This document shows positions 1 to 11,313 of a DNA stretch of 64,000 bases, piece after piece. Under the pieces are notes generated by a model. It was given only the letters and a program-made list of their open reading frames with translations. It had not been told where the DNA came from and did no database searches. The stretch spans positions 41,558,258-41,622,257 of the forward strand of contig CM042092.1 in assembly GCA_023512835.1 (NCBI GenBank). Direction: 5' to 3'. Both the position numbers and the translations under genes were made by a program. The stretch comes from Taxillus chinensis (Eukaryota > Streptophyta > Magnoliopsida > Santalales > Loranthaceae). Every line of letters begins with the position of its first letter. Position 1 is the stretch's first letter.

Positions 1-1125
1 TTCAACCTACTGCTGCTGCTGGACCAACCCATGACGCACGTAGTCCTATCCATGTCGAGGTCGGACCCTCTTCTCCTCCTATTGTCCCTGTCATCGATCT
101 TTCTACTCAAGACAACTCCGATGCTCCTACTGCTGCTTCTGTTGCTGACCTTCCCCTCTCGCCTCCTGTTGACTCCTCTGCCCTACGCACTCCTGCTCCT
201 GTTCATGCAGGGGAGTCCTCCAAAGCTATGGACTTTGTTCTAGGACGTAGCTCTTTCAGCACAGCTCTCTCTGAGTCCATGCTCTCTGCCCAATTAGAAT
301 GCCATGCCCAAGTCCAAAGCTCCCAAATTTTGGCGGTTGGTCTCAAGGTCGATCGCCTTGGAGCATATCTGTTGTCTGTCCTTACTGACTCCTCATCTAC
401 CATGGAGCAGAAGGTTGACATTGTAGTCAACACTATCCATTCTTTGACCAACTCCTTTGCCTCCCTCACTCAGACGATCGCTTCTGCCCTCGACGCATCC
501 CATCGATCTACCAAAAAGGAGGAGAATGTTGCACCTTCCGATGCTCCTCCTACTGCTAAAGCTAAGGTTGCTGGTCCTTCTGTTTGGACTCGTGCCATTG
601 GAAAATGGCCTGCCACTTCCATTCCTCCAGGCATTCCAGTTCCCAAGCGCACTCGCTACTCCTCCACCAAGCCCAGCTCATCTAGTGTTGCCCTATCTGC
701 TACTGTCTTCTTCCTCCCATCGTACACAGAGTTTGAACCCGCTAATGAAGATGGGAGAGTCCTTAGTGCCATGAAGGCCTATACAAGCTCCTCTACTGAG
801 CAAAGGTATCTAAATGACATGTTTCCCTTTTCACCTAAACACAACTAATATTTTGTCTGAGAAAGGACTTTACACTAATGATTTTACCAAAGGGATACAG
901 AAAAGTTGCCCTTCATGACATTCTGCCCTGTTGAACTGAGGACTACATCCTTGAGGTTACCTTCATTCGAACTTTTATTGACGGAACTGCTCCGAACAGC
1001 AAGCTATGGACAGATCCTAAGTTTGTTCTGATTCCTTTTAGGGTAAACTCTCAACACTTCATGTTGGTGGTATTCATTGTCAAGAAAAGGAAGTTTATCA
1101 TCCTAGACTCCTACTAGATTGTAGA
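1..1125 (+). pseudogene. Third ORF of Copia element 1: linker, helical segment and first half of a Ulp1-like protease domain
   Basis: The frame is open from base 3 to the stop at 846-848, with the true start left of the window. The first ~75 codons are rich in Pro, Ser, Ala and Thr. Then comes an Ala/Leu/Ser-rich helical stretch (about 245-490) and a basic Ser-rich stretch. A frameshift near 840 moves the reading to another frame. There the protein resembles the Ulp1/C48 cysteine protease fold: an IDGT stretch, then QHFMLVVF with the putative catalytic His codon at 1055-1057, then ILDSY with the putative Asp at 1106-1108. A TAG follows where copy 2 has Gln (CAG). Homologous blocks occur in order at 54270-55400. 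The gene continues at 9537 after the element C insertion. It is broken by at least one frameshift and one stop. The protease assignment rests on motifs I read by eye. Confidence 0.65.
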
Positions 1126-2943
1126 TCTAATGACCCCTGTTTTGAAATGTAAGGAGTTAGTTACCGTTATGCCTTTTGAGTAGCAATTGTCAGGTTTTTG
1201 GGAGTTTTCTTTCCACACACATTGGCTAAATCACTTTGTATATAGATGAGCAAGCATGAGGCAAAAGAACAGCTCAAGAGGGAGCATATTGAGGTTGCAC
1301 GTGACAATGGCTTTGTCACGTGCAGTGGTGTTTTTGTATGGGAGCCTTCCAAACTAAGTTATAAAGCTTGTGGCAAAATCTTAGGCCATTTGGAGCTTGT
1401 ACGTGACAATGGCCTTTGTCACGTGCAGCCATGTTTTTGCATCGCCTTCTTCATTTTGTTATGTTGATCATCTTTTCCTTAAGGGCCATGTTCGAATTAT
1501 GGGTATTTTGTCTTGTGTGGATGCGGGAAGGTTGTGGCATGTTCCATTTATCAAAACTACGTCGTTTTGATTGTGAGTGTCATTTATCAAAACTACGTCA
1601 TTTTGATAAGTGAGATGTCTATATAAGGAGGTTGAGGTCTCTTGTTCTTAGGTTTAGGGTTCCTCATTGTTGTCAGCCGTCGCAGAGAGAGAGAGAGAGA
1701 GAGAGAACTCTCCTGGCCGTGGTTGCAGGAGGTGAATGGCATGGGTGATCGGCGTTTAGCGTGGGAGCAAGAGTACGGAGGGTCTTCCTAAGGTAGGGGT
1801 TCTGTCTCTTCTAGTACCCATTCCGAGGTTAGGCCCTGTGGTGGATGATTTGTAGAGTATTGTCATTGTTGTTATAATATATATATGTAAATCCATATAG
1901 GTGTGATCTCCTATATGGATGTTGGCCTTCAATGACATGTTTTGTTTGATTCTGACATTGAGTATGGGGTATGGGAACTCTCGGGGTTCGTTGTGGGGAA
2001 GTGGGCCTTAGAGGCCGATGGGATGTCTGTGGTTCGTTAGGCTTCGTTCCATTGTAGGATAACATGGGAAACCTTAGGGTTTATGGGGGGGGAATATACT
2101 TGATAAAATGATTATTGATTTAGATGCATGCTATGTGTTTGATTATATGCCTGTGTAAGTTGAGATGCATGCTATGTGTTTGATTATATGCTTGTGTGGC
2201 CGAGATGTATGCTATATGTTTGATTGTATGCCTATGTGGCTGAGATATATGTTATGCGTTTGTGAGCCTGTGTGGCTGTGGTTGTGAGCCTGTGTGGCTG
2301 TGCTTGTGAGCCTATGTGGCTGCGGATGTGGAGCCTGTGTGGCTTTGTTTGTGAGCCTGTGTGGCTGTGGAGGTAGAGTCTGTGTGGCTGTGTTAGTGGA
2401 GCCTGTGTGGCTATGGATGTCGAGCCTGTGTGGCTGCGGCGTATTTGTGTAGACTTATTCTCAAATGTTGATTATTTCTGTTTAAATACTTGTACCGTGA
2501 CACTGCACCTGTACACATTGACATGTAGATACTAGGAACATGGGATGGGTTAGGGAGACATGATCCCTACTGAGCTGTGGTTGCTCACCCCTCCTACTGT
2601 GTTTTGTTTTCCTTTCAGGGACCTATAGGCATTAGGTGGAGACACCAAGGTGGAAGGCAGTTCTGCTCTGTTGCTTTGTTAAATGTAATTTGTGTCATGT
2701 AATTTTGTGGAACCTTTGTAACCCCAATGGGGAGATGTTGTAAAAGAATTTTTAAATAAAGTATTGTGGTTTTCCCGATGGACAACTATTGTGGTTTGAA
2801 ATTATTAATAAGATTTTGTTTTGTGAATATTTATTATGGATGTGCGTAAAGTCATGTGGAATTAATCCTAACCCCTCGCCCACCGGGTGGGTAAAGGAGA
2901 GTCACGAACTGGTTTCCTCGGGTTGGAAATCCGGGGCGCGACA
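1126..2943 (+). repeat. 5' LTR of element C
   Basis: This aligns end to end with 7667-9531. It holds two palindromic ACGT motifs (about 1544-1612), a TATA box (tctatataagg, 1618-1628), a GA microsatellite (about 1685-1706), the leader motif aaggtaggggttctg near 1790, ~40-bp repeats around 2120-2230 and an array of about ten gcctgtgtggctgtg units (about 2260-2440). It ends in the ccggggcgcgaca block typical of this family. Confidence 0.88.
1540..1630 (+). promoter_or_regulatory. LTR promoter: two palindromic ACGT motifs and TATA box
   Basis: Two copies of a near-palindrome of the form atcaaaactacgtcgttttg lie just upstream of tctatataagg. ACGT is the core bound by plant bZIP factors. That this pair acts as an enhancer is inferred from its position only. 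Confidence 0.5.
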
Positions 2944-2945
2944 AT

Positions 2946-2957
2946 ATGCTATTAGAG
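2946..2957 (+). other. Degenerate tRNA-iMet primer binding site of element C
   Basis: The sequence tgctattagagc begins two bases after the 5' LTR and differs at two positions from the usual plant iMet site tggtatcagagc, which is perfect in element A at 13647. Confidence 0.7.
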
Positions 2958-3551
2958 CATGGTCTAGTTGGCCTAGGGTTGTGGGCAGATCTGGTTATCT
3001 TGAGTCCTTTGGATAAGCCTGGAGGGACATGCCTGGTCAACATGGTCCTCTTTGAACTTCGAAGGTGTACTTGGGATAGTCCAGTCCTATGGTAAGATTT
3101 GCATGCATTGGCATTAGGGCCCTAGTTACATTTGTTGTTTTTGTGTGATTGTGTGGAGAATTGTGATAAAGCTTTAAATGTGATACGAAAATATGAATAC
3201 TATGCTAAAGTTTTAATTGTGCAACTCTGATTTTGTGATTACTTGAGAATGAAAGCAAGGAAAAGAATTTGTGGTATTGAAACTGTGTGCTTGTGAACTT
3301 GAAGCTTGTGAAATGTGAACGAACTGAAAAATAACAATAATGTTGGTATTCTGTGAATGATTGAGCATGTGATTTGTATGGTATTATGTGGAATAAGCGA
3401 GGTTATGAGCAATGTGATGGGGTGTAAATTTGTATAGTCTATGAAATGTAAATCTATGGATTTGTGTAGTGATAATGCGTGTTACAACTCAAACTGCTTA
3501 GTCGGTGAGAGAGGGGTGTTAACTTGGGGTGCTACCTTTTTGTGTAGCCAA
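2958..3551 (+). other. Untranslated leader of element C
   Basis: AT-rich sequence between primer site and first gag ATG. It starts with the ggtctagttggcctagggt block also seen after the primer site of element A (about 13660-13680). I see no ORF of note. Confidence 0.5.
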
Positions 3552-4111
3552 TGTCTCCGAAAACTGTAAACCGTGCGACTATTGAGGTAATAGAGGAGGC
3601 TGCGACTCAGGTTGGGCAAGTGGGAGAGTTGTAGGTTGAAAGTAATAATCTAATCACGGCAGAGGTTGGTGTCTTGAGCCCGATTATTCAAGAGGTGAGG
3701 GATGCGATTCGACAACTAATTAGGAGCGAGGTACGCCGAGAGCTCTCCACCCAAATCATTAAGAGCTTGGGTGAGGATCAACTGAAGCAATATTTTCCCA
3801 ATCAACGGAAAGGACCTAAGAGGTAGAGGGCACAATTTGAGAGTGACCACGAGTTTCTAGATGGGGGTCAACTCCCAATACTCCCATTTGAGTCCCGTTT
3901 CCCAAAGGGTTGTGCCTGCTGTGGACAACTGGGACATTGGAAAAGAGAATGTGCCAAGAAGCAATACCAGTGTCGCCTCTGTGGAAAAGTAGGACATCTT
4001 CGTACAGTTTGTTTTTGTAGGACCAGGAGTGATGCTAAAGGATTGGTTCAGCGAGCTAGGGGTAAAGCTCAATGTCAAGTCTTGATTGGAGGTAGAAGGA
4101 CTACCTGGTGA
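3552..4111 (+). pseudogene. Truncated gag of element C with two CCHC zinc knuckles
   Basis: An ATG at 3552 opens a frame that stops after about 27 codons; the same frame then continues to a short helical stretch. The central gag domain of about 200 residues is missing. From about 3906 two intact CX2CX4HX4C knuckles follow: CACCGQLGHWKREC and CRLCGKVGHLRTVC. These bind RNA in the nucleocapsid part of Ty3 gag. A basic tail ends at a stop near 4109. This is a deletion derivative. Confidence 0.7.
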
Positions 4112-7100
4112 GGCCAGTGGAAGAGCAAGGCAGAACTTTCCTTAATAAAGGGTATGATTTCAATTCTCGTGTGATAAGACTTCATTTTTAGGGGTGGTAT
4201 CGTGTCCCTTTAGTGATAGTTGTCGGTTGAGTCTCGTACTAGTTTATGCGAGGATGGGTGAACCTTTTATTGCTAAGTTCTTGGCAATTGAATTAGGTGC
4301 CTTTGTGATAGAGGGGTATGCTCGTCGGGAGGGCTTTTGAGCCACAATTTTATGTTAGGTGAAGCTTAGGAGATTGTTTGGGTTACCATTTCGAATGGAT
4401 GTGGTTGGTGACCCTGTAAAAAAAAGGTAAAACGAATAAATATATTTATAACACTAGAAGAATAATAAGGAACTAACAGTTCTAATAATACATGGATGGG
4501 TGTTGATTTTATATGTGAGTGGTACTCATTTTTGGCACCCATGGATAATCAAAGTAATTAAATCTTGTAGGCTACCATTTGCTAGTGGGAGGGAATTTAG
4601 ATTGGCTAGCTAGTAGAGCTTGAGGCGTGAAGTGATGGCTTGTGGGTTATTGTGTGATCCCTCCTTGGCAACCTGGAATAATAGAAATATGTTTTTATGT
4701 GGATAGAGGTATGTGTTGGAGTACTGCATGAAAGGGATATTCCTATGGTTACCTTTCTAAGCGTTGGGGTTGAAGGAGGACAACGCAGCTAGTATAGCTC
4801 GCTCCTTGAGTCCTTGCATCTTTGAGATGTTATCTTGTTGGCTAGAGTGGTCATTGCAAATTTTGGTTAGTGACTATATGGGTGTTCTGAGTTCTCGGAT
4901 GGCCAAGCAGTGGCCATGTGTCATGCTTGTGGTGTGTGGGAGACACCGAGTAATGTAAAAAGGATATGTTGTGAAACTAGTATGCACATGTATAAAATGT
5001 GCAGTGTTCTAGAACTAAACTATCGGCTATGAGAGGGTTTCGAGGATCGTGCCTAGTGCATCTAGTCGGTAAAAAGAGGGCCATTCCATTGGTTCGTGTT
5101 TTGTGGGGAATAGGCTTAAGGAGGAGAGAAGGTCTAAGGCTAGTATGTTTTACTCTTCATGTGTTTTGTGTTTTTTTTGCTTTGTGGTTCATCTTATGTG
5201 TTAGTTGTTTTGTGCTTCGTTGCATGTGTTGAAAATGTGGTATGGTGTTATTTTATGCATTACATCTGTGGTAAAGGTATATAGCGGAGCTACTATGTGT
5301 GGGTATTGTGACATATATGCGTAGAGGAGGATGAGGTGTGGTGTATTGGCATATAAAATGTGGTGTAAGGATAAAGGAGAGTGTTATATGTGATGTTGTT
5401 TATGTTATTCCTTGTCTGGTGCGATGGCCGGCTAAGTTAAATATTAAAGTGTTGATGTGCTGGGAAAAGGTTGTTTGATTCCCATAGTTGAGTCAGTTGT
5501 GATAGTTTTTGCTTGGAAAGGATATCAGTGCTACTCCTTAGGGAGAGATTTATGTCGGGCGGATATCACAACGGTGTATGTCCTAGAGCAGTGGTGGTAG
5601 GCGGACAACCTATATCTATTCTCCTTGAAAACCTTTCATGTGTAGTATCACGTGGTAAGTGAGATGGTTCACATCATTAAGGTGTTGGTATGTTTGGGAG
5701 TTACGTGAAAGTCCCGAATCAGGAGTTTGCATGTCTTGTTTCCTGTGCCTACCCGCAGGAATTGCAGTGACCACACTAAGCTACGGCTAGAGCGTGATTA
5801 TTTATACTTAACCGACGTCAGAAGAGAAGTCACACTTTATTGCGTATGATATCTGCCAACTCGGTAAGGCGTTATCTCTTGGGCTGTAATGTAAGCCTCA
5901 GTTAGTGTGAAGGCTGTGTGGGACCTTGGTGGATTCCTATTTGACCATGATCAAGGATGCTAGTATGAAGTGTTTGAGAGCCGTTATTTGTGTGGCATTC
6001 TGGTTCATGGAATTCTTTAGTAGATTCTCAAAGTTGGTGACTGGTGATAGCCCAATAGTGGATTTCGGTCTTGTTATGGTTGTGTATGGTACTAAATTTG
6101 TTATTTTGAGTTAATCCTTGGACTCCGTTGGGCGTCATATTGATTGTGACCGAATGGTTGAGGGCAAACTCCATCCTAGTATAGTTGTGTCCTGGATTGT
6201 AAGTCATTTTGACTCACCATTGGCGTTGGTCGGATTCCAATGTTCCTTGATTGAGGATGTCTTCCTCGGAGCCCCACGCATGTTTCGCAATAGAGTGAGG
6301 CGGTTTTTGCAGTGATGATGGTGCTACTGTGGTGATCTCCCTGTGTGGGAATGTGATTGTGGTTTGCATAATGCTCTTATCCAGTTTGTTTGTGTTTCAT
6401 TGTGACTCATTGTGCTTGCTGTAAGGGCGAGGTCTACATATGGGGTGTGGCTGCATTGTAAATTGTTGGTGTCAGTTGACATCAAATCTGAGTAGTGGGT
6501 TATTGTTGGATATCTTCAATTGTAGAGTGTTGGTCCTATTGTGACGCGAGTAGGCGTCTAAAGTAGAGTACCCCGCTATGTCGATGCAGCGACTTCTTGT
6601 TCAATCATAAGAATTCTAGCGAATGCATGCTTCCCGTGTAGGCTGATGGTGTTGACCTTGTTTGGTTGTCGAGGTCTTAACGAATCTATGGGAGGTTTCT
6701 CGACCTCACTGTTGTCAGACTTACTCACATGAGTTGTGGTCAGTGCGCTAATTGGCCAAGCTCTAGTTCCTGATATGCTCATGAGTGTTACGTTCGTGTT
6801 GGATAAATGAAGGTACTCATTTGGAAATTACTAACAATGTTTGTAATAATTAATGCAGTATATGTTGCTTTGATCTCATTGTGGTGTTTGCGGTTTGGCT
6901 TCTCTTTTTGAGGACGAAAAGTCCGACGGTGGGAAGGTTGTGAGGAAACTCCCAACTCCCAATGGATGAGTTTGTATGGTATTGGCGAATGGCCAGTGGA
7001 ACGTTTAAGTTTCATTTTCTGGAGGAGTTTTGTTTGTGGTGTTCTTCCTTGTAGTTGTGTTTATGCTGTGAATTGGTCTATGACCTACCTATATGATTTG

Positions 7101-7400
7101 TTAAACGCATTGGGGATGGGAGTATATGTCTTACACAGTCGTGACATGTGCATACTTGTGAAATATGTGTTAGGTGAGGAGGACATGGGTTGTTTATGAG
7201 ATTAGAATATGTGTTTCCCTATCGTGTTGTGTTATATTGGGTTTATGGGTACATGCCTTCATGTGTGTGGTTGTGTGATATCCTCAGTAATGGGTATGTG
7301 AATGGTTGTGGGCGATGTGCATTCGCATGTGCGTTATAGAAGCTGTGTTATCTTCTCAAGGACGACACATCTTGCGGAGGAGACATAAGAACTTGAGTCC
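4112..7400 (+). other. Non-coding internal region of element C
   Basis: About 3.3 kb where pol would be expected. The short open frames (for example 5926-6114 and 6118-6315) show none of the protease, reverse transcriptase, RNase H or integrase motifs I can recognise. A copy of the stem-loop usually found before the polypurine tract is present at 6904-6921, as if terminal sequence had been duplicated into the interior. The segment may be extremely decayed pol or unrelated filler, as in large retrotransposon derivatives. Confidence 0.5.
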
Positions 7401-7401
7401 A

Positions 7402-7446
7402 TGATGCGTGAGCAGCACCCGAAGTTATTCGAGGACGAACAAGCTT
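7402..7446 (+). pseudogene. C-terminal tail of element C pol (after chromodomain)
   Basis: The short reading MREQHPKLFEDEQA followed by TGA matches the way Tekay polyproteins end, just after the chromodomain. Element A has the equivalent MREHYPFED at about 27177. It is the only visible remnant of pol in element C. Confidence 0.55.
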
Positions 7447-7631
7447 GAGGGTGGGAGGTGGCTTTTGGCCAAGCGATAGTGATGTAGTTTTATGTGTATT
7501 GTACTTTTTACATATTAACTTGTATTTGAGGTGTGTATTTGATGCAGATATGTGTTATATCCATTGTGGTGGTGCTCTGTTGGGTGTTGCATGTGTTTGT
7601 TATTTCTTGCTTTTCTAGTGGTATGTTATCT

Positions 7632-7666
7632 CTTTTCGAGGACGAAAAGTCTTAATGGGGAGAGGA
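7632..7666 (+). other. Pre-PPT stem-loop and polypurine tract of element C
   Basis: A stem-loop, CTTTTCG-AGGA-CGAAAAG (7632-7649), is followed by the purine tract aatggggagagga (7654-7666) that abuts the 3' LTR and would prime plus-strand DNA synthesis. The stem recurs in other Ty3 elements here. Confidence 0.75.
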
Positions 7667-9531
7667 TGTAATGACCCGTGTTTTGGAATGTGAGGAGTTA
7701 GTCACCATTATGCCTTTTGAGTAACAATTGTCAGGTTTTTAGGAGTTTTCTTTCCACACACATTGGCTAGATCACTTTGTATATAGATGAGCAAGCATGA
7801 GGCAAAAGAACAGCTCAAGAGGAAGCATATCGAGGTTGCACGTGACAATGGCTTTGTCACGTGCAGTGGTGTTTTTGCAAGGGAGCCTTCCAGACTATGT
7901 TATAAAGCTTGTGGCAAAATCTTAGGCCACTTGGAGCTTGCACGTGACAATGGCCTTTGTCATGTCCAGCCATGTATTTGCATCGTCGTCTTCGTTTTCT
8001 TATGCTGATTATCTTTTCCTTAAGGGCCATGTTCGAATTATGGGTATTTTGTCCTATGTGGATGCGGGAAGGTTGTGGCATGTTCCATTTATCAAAACTA
8101 CATCGTTTTGATGTTGTGTTTCATTTATCAAAACTACGTCGTTTTGATGGTAGGTTTCATTTATCAAAATTACGTTGTTTTGAATGTGGGTTTCATTTAC
8201 CAAAACCACGTCGTTTTGATAAGTGAGGTGTCTATATAAGGAGGTTGAGGTCTCTTGTTCTTAGGTTTAGGGTTCCTCATTGTTGTCAGCCGGGACTGCA
8301 GGAGGTGAACAACATGGGTGATCGGCGTTTAGCGTGGGAGCAAGAGTACGGAGGGTCTTCCTGACGTAGGGGTTCTGTCTCTTCTAGTACCCATTCCGGG
8401 GTTAGGCCCTGTGGTGGATGATTTGTAGAGTATTGTCATTGTTATTATAATATATATATGTAAATCCATATAGGTGTGATCTCCTATATGGATGTTGGCC
8501 TTCAATGGCATGTTTCATTTGATTCTGACGTTCAGTCGGGGTATGGGAACTCTCAGGGTTCGTTGCGGGGAAGTGGGCCTTAGAGGCCGATGGGATGTCT
8601 GTGGGTCGTTAGGCTTCGTTCCGTTGTAGGATCACGTCGGAAACCTTGGGGTTTCTGGGGGGGGAATATACTTGATATAATGATTGTTGATCCAGATGCA
8701 TGCTATATGTTTGATTATATGCATGTGTGGCTGAGATGCATGCTATGTGATTGATTATATGCATGTGTGGCTGAGATGCATGCTATGTGTTTGATTGTAT
8801 GCCTATGTGGCTGAGATGTATGCTATGTGTTTGTGAGCCTGTGTGGCTGAGTTTGTGCGCCTGTGTGGCTGAGTTTGTGAGCCTGTGTGGCTGTGCTTGT
8901 GAGCATGTGTGCTGTGTTTGTGAGCCTGTCTAGCTATGCTTGTAAGCCTGTGTAGCTGTGTTTTGTGAGCCTGTGTGGCTGTGGATGTGGAGCCTGTGTG
9001 TCTGTGGAGGTGGAGCCTGTGTAGCTGTGTTAGTGGAGCCTATGTGGCTATGGATGTGGAGGCTGTGTGGCTGTGGCTTGTTTGTGTAGACTTATTCTCA
9101 AATCTTGATTATTCTTGTTTAAATACTTGTACCACGACACTGCACCTGTACACGTTGACATGTAGATACTAGGAACATGGGATGGGTCGGGGAGACATGA
9201 TCTCTACTGAGCTGTGGCATTAGGTGGAGACACCAAGGTGGAAGGCAGTTCTGCTCTGTTGCTTTGTTAAATGTAATTTGTGTTATGTTATTTTGTGGAA
9301 CCTTTGTAACCCCAATGGGGAGATGTTGTAAAAGAATTTTTAAATAAAGTATTGTGGTTTTCCCGATGGACAACTATTGTGGTTTGAAATTATTAATAAG
9401 ATTTTGTTTTGTGAATATTTATTGTGGATGTGCGTAAAGTCGTGTGGAATTAATCCTAATCCCTCGCCCACCGGGTGGGTAAAGGGGAGTCACGAACCGG
9501 TTTCCTCGGGTTGGAAATCCGGGGCGTGACA
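7667..9531 (+). repeat. 3' LTR of element C
   Basis: Starts TGTAATGACCCG and ends GGGGCGTGACA. Compared with the 5' LTR it carries four rather than two palindromic ACGT repeats (8086-8220), lacks the long GA tract, and lacks a ~60-bp block near 9215. The TATA box is at 8231-8241. The gcctgtgtggctg array spans about 8830-9080. Confidence 0.88.
8086..8241 (+). promoter_or_regulatory. Four tandem palindromic ACGT repeats upstream of TATA in 3' LTR C
   Basis: Units of about 36-38 bp, each containing a version of atcaaaactacgtcgttttga, end right before tctatataagg. The unit bases drift (acatcg, acgtcg, acgttg, acgtcg) while both arms stay recognisable. Confidence 0.55.
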
Positions 9532-9536
9532 GTAGA

Positions 9537-9836
9537 AGAGAGTGTGAGGCGTCAACAATCAGAGAACTTGCTGAAAAATATATCTACTGCTTTGAAAGCT
9601 TCGAATCAATTGGACTGCCACCCATTACCCTTAATACACAGATAAAAACATTCTTTCGAGATAGAAATACAATTCTACAACAACCAGATGGAGAGAGATG
9701 CGGTGCCTTTGTTTGCTACATCATATACTCTCTCCACAGGAATGGTCCAGAGTGGAACAGCATCATAAATGTTACAATGGAGCAGATGATGGATCTAAGG
9801 GAGCATCAAGCGACAATGATCTTCAAGTATAATTAA
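9537..9836 (+). pseudogene. End of Copia element 1 third ORF: protease Gln/Cys part
   Basis: This continues the Ulp1-like domain after the element C insertion. The sequence at the GTAGA duplication reads through in frame with the segment ending at 1125. The motif QQPDGERCGAFVC (Cys codon 9699-9701, Gln at 9678-9683) fits the C48 active site, where Gln forms the oxyanion hole and Cys is the nucleophile. The final residues MIFKYN end at a TAA at 9834-9836 and match the end of copy 2. Two or more frameshifts are needed to follow the whole segment (for example around 9620-9660). Confidence 0.65.
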
Positions 9837-9991
9837 GACATATGTTCCGTAATTGTCACTATGTACTTTGGCTAACAATATGTACTTGTTGCTACTATTA
9901 ATGAAAATGAAAGGTGGAATTTTTATTATCTATGATTGTGTCTTTCTGCTGCATTAACAAAATCAGATCACAAAGGGTTTTGGCATCTCCA

Positions 9992-10004
9992 TATTGGGGG
10001 AGAT
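9992..10004 (+). other. Polypurine tract of Copia element 1
   Basis: The tract tattgggggagat abuts TGTTGG at 10005. The same tract precedes the 3' LTR of the second Copia element (55866-55878). Confidence 0.85.
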
Positions 10005-11313
10005 TGTTGGATCGAACCCAAAATTTAAATGATGCAAATTAAACTCTTTGTAATTTGATTTGAGATCTCTCGTTTTTCTATCTCTAACAATGTTACAGAA
10101 GATAAGCTTTAATGACAAACACTCGTGAGTGATACGATAAGGATAGGATACATAATCCTAGTCCGGACCATTGAGTATCAACGAATGACTCGGTAAATAA
10201 CCGAGCTATCACAAGATACGGAGTAAGGAACATTAGTGAGGAATAAGGACAAGAAGACGCGAAACATGGATCCGAGTTTTTCTACTAGCGCAGCCTAAGG
10301 ACAAAAAGACACGGAGTAAGTATCCGAGTCTTCCACTATTGCGTTGTAAGGAAGCACTAGTATGGAATAAGGACCCGAGTATTTTATTTACATGGAGTAA
10401 GGAAGAAAAGATGTGGAGTAAACATCTGAGCTTTGTACTTACACGGAGTAACTGAATAAGGGATCCAAGCATTCATGTTATATGGAGTAAGGAACCTTAC
10501 TGTGGAGTAAGACATCTGAGCACTTCATTAACACGGAGTAAGGAACCTTGCAATGGAATAAGGATACAAGCACTCAATTGATATGGAGTATGCTACCATT
10601 GACACGGAGTAAGGAATCCGAACTCTTCATTAACATGGAGTAAGGAACCTTGCGACAGAATAAGACGATGTTGCTCTGTTCACTTGCTATGTCAGTTTGG
10701 CGAATTCAAAAGCATTTAAGCTTGTTGTGTCCCGATGTAAGATAGATCCATTGAAAACATTAATATCATCTTACACATGGATCACTCAGATGTGTGGACA
10801 CAATTTGTAATGCAATTGGAATTAAGTGAAGCAATTCAATATGCTTATACTTCCAATATCTCGAGCTCCACATCTGCAACAATTAAAGCAGAGGTATTTC
10901 CCGAGAAGATCATCAGTGCAGCTCAACGATCGGAAAATCCAGTTCCAAGAATGTCTCAAGGATTGCCTATAAATATAGTCTTGTCTATTTGTATAAGTGT
11001 GCTTTTCATGGTGTACGTGCGCTTATGCTTTGAATTTGTAATACGTGATAGTGTGTGCGTAATTGTTAAGGTTCAAAGTGCTACTATAAGCTAGAGAGAG
11101 ATATTCTTTAATAGATACAAAGCTTATACAAACAGCTTAATCTGCTATTTATTTTGTTGTAATTATCTTTTGATAATAATACAAAATACTTCCACTATCT
11201 GATTGTCTTCTGCATTGATCTATTCATTTAATCAGAAATAGTGTTGTTCCAAAGAGTATAAAAGAGTTTTAAAAGAGCCTATTCACCCCCTTCTACGCTC
11301 TCTGAGACCAACA
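10005..11313 (+). repeat. 3' LTR of Copia element 1
   Basis: Starts TGTTGGATCGAACCC and ends gagaccaaca. It resembles the LTRs at 44299 and 55879 in order: start block, a degenerate array of acggagtaaggaacct-like units (about 10140-10660), a cccgatgtaag block, a TATA-like tataaatatag near 10970, and the attcacccccttct end. It is clearly older than the second element's LTRs, because its array units have drifted. Confidence 0.85.

Larger units (their letters stand above)
1126..9531 (+). mobile_element. Ty3 Tekay-like element C, non-autonomous, with two LTRs
   Basis: Two LTRs (1126-2943 and 7667-9531) flank 4.7 kb of internal sequence. A perfect 5-bp target duplication GTAGA sits at 1121-1125 and 9532-9536. 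The LTRs start TGTAATGACC (mutated to TCTAATGACC in the 5' copy) and end in GACA. A degenerate tRNA-iMet primer site, gag zinc knuckles, a remnant of the chromodomain tail and a polypurine tract place it in the Tekay/chromovirus group. I found no protease, reverse transcriptase, RNase H or integrase core, so it must have been moved by enzymes of another copy. It is inserted in the third ORF of Copia element 1. Confidence 0.85.
1..11313 (+). mobile_element. Sirevirus-like Copia element 1 (3' part; split by element C)
   Basis: The window opens inside the last gene of a Copia LTR retrotransposon. Its parts are the third-ORF sequence at 1-1125 and 9537-9836, a polypurine tract at 9992-10004 and the 3' LTR at 10005-11313. 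These match, in the same order, the 3' part of the complete Sirevirus-like element at 44299-57128. Bases 1126-9531 are a later Ty3 insertion with a GTAGA target duplication. Gag, pol and the 5' LTR lie left of the window. The element appears to sit in the 5' LTR of element A, because the sequence just after its 3' LTR (11314 onward) aligns with the middle, not the start, of element A's 3' LTR (about 28571). Sirevirus lineage is an inference from the PPT/LTR junction and architecture. Confidence 0.75.

Noticed and set aside
5926..6315. Two adjacent open frames (62 and 65 codons) in element C as possible pol remnants
   Set aside because: I could not match them to any reverse transcriptase, RNase H or integrase motif; left as unassigned internal sequence.
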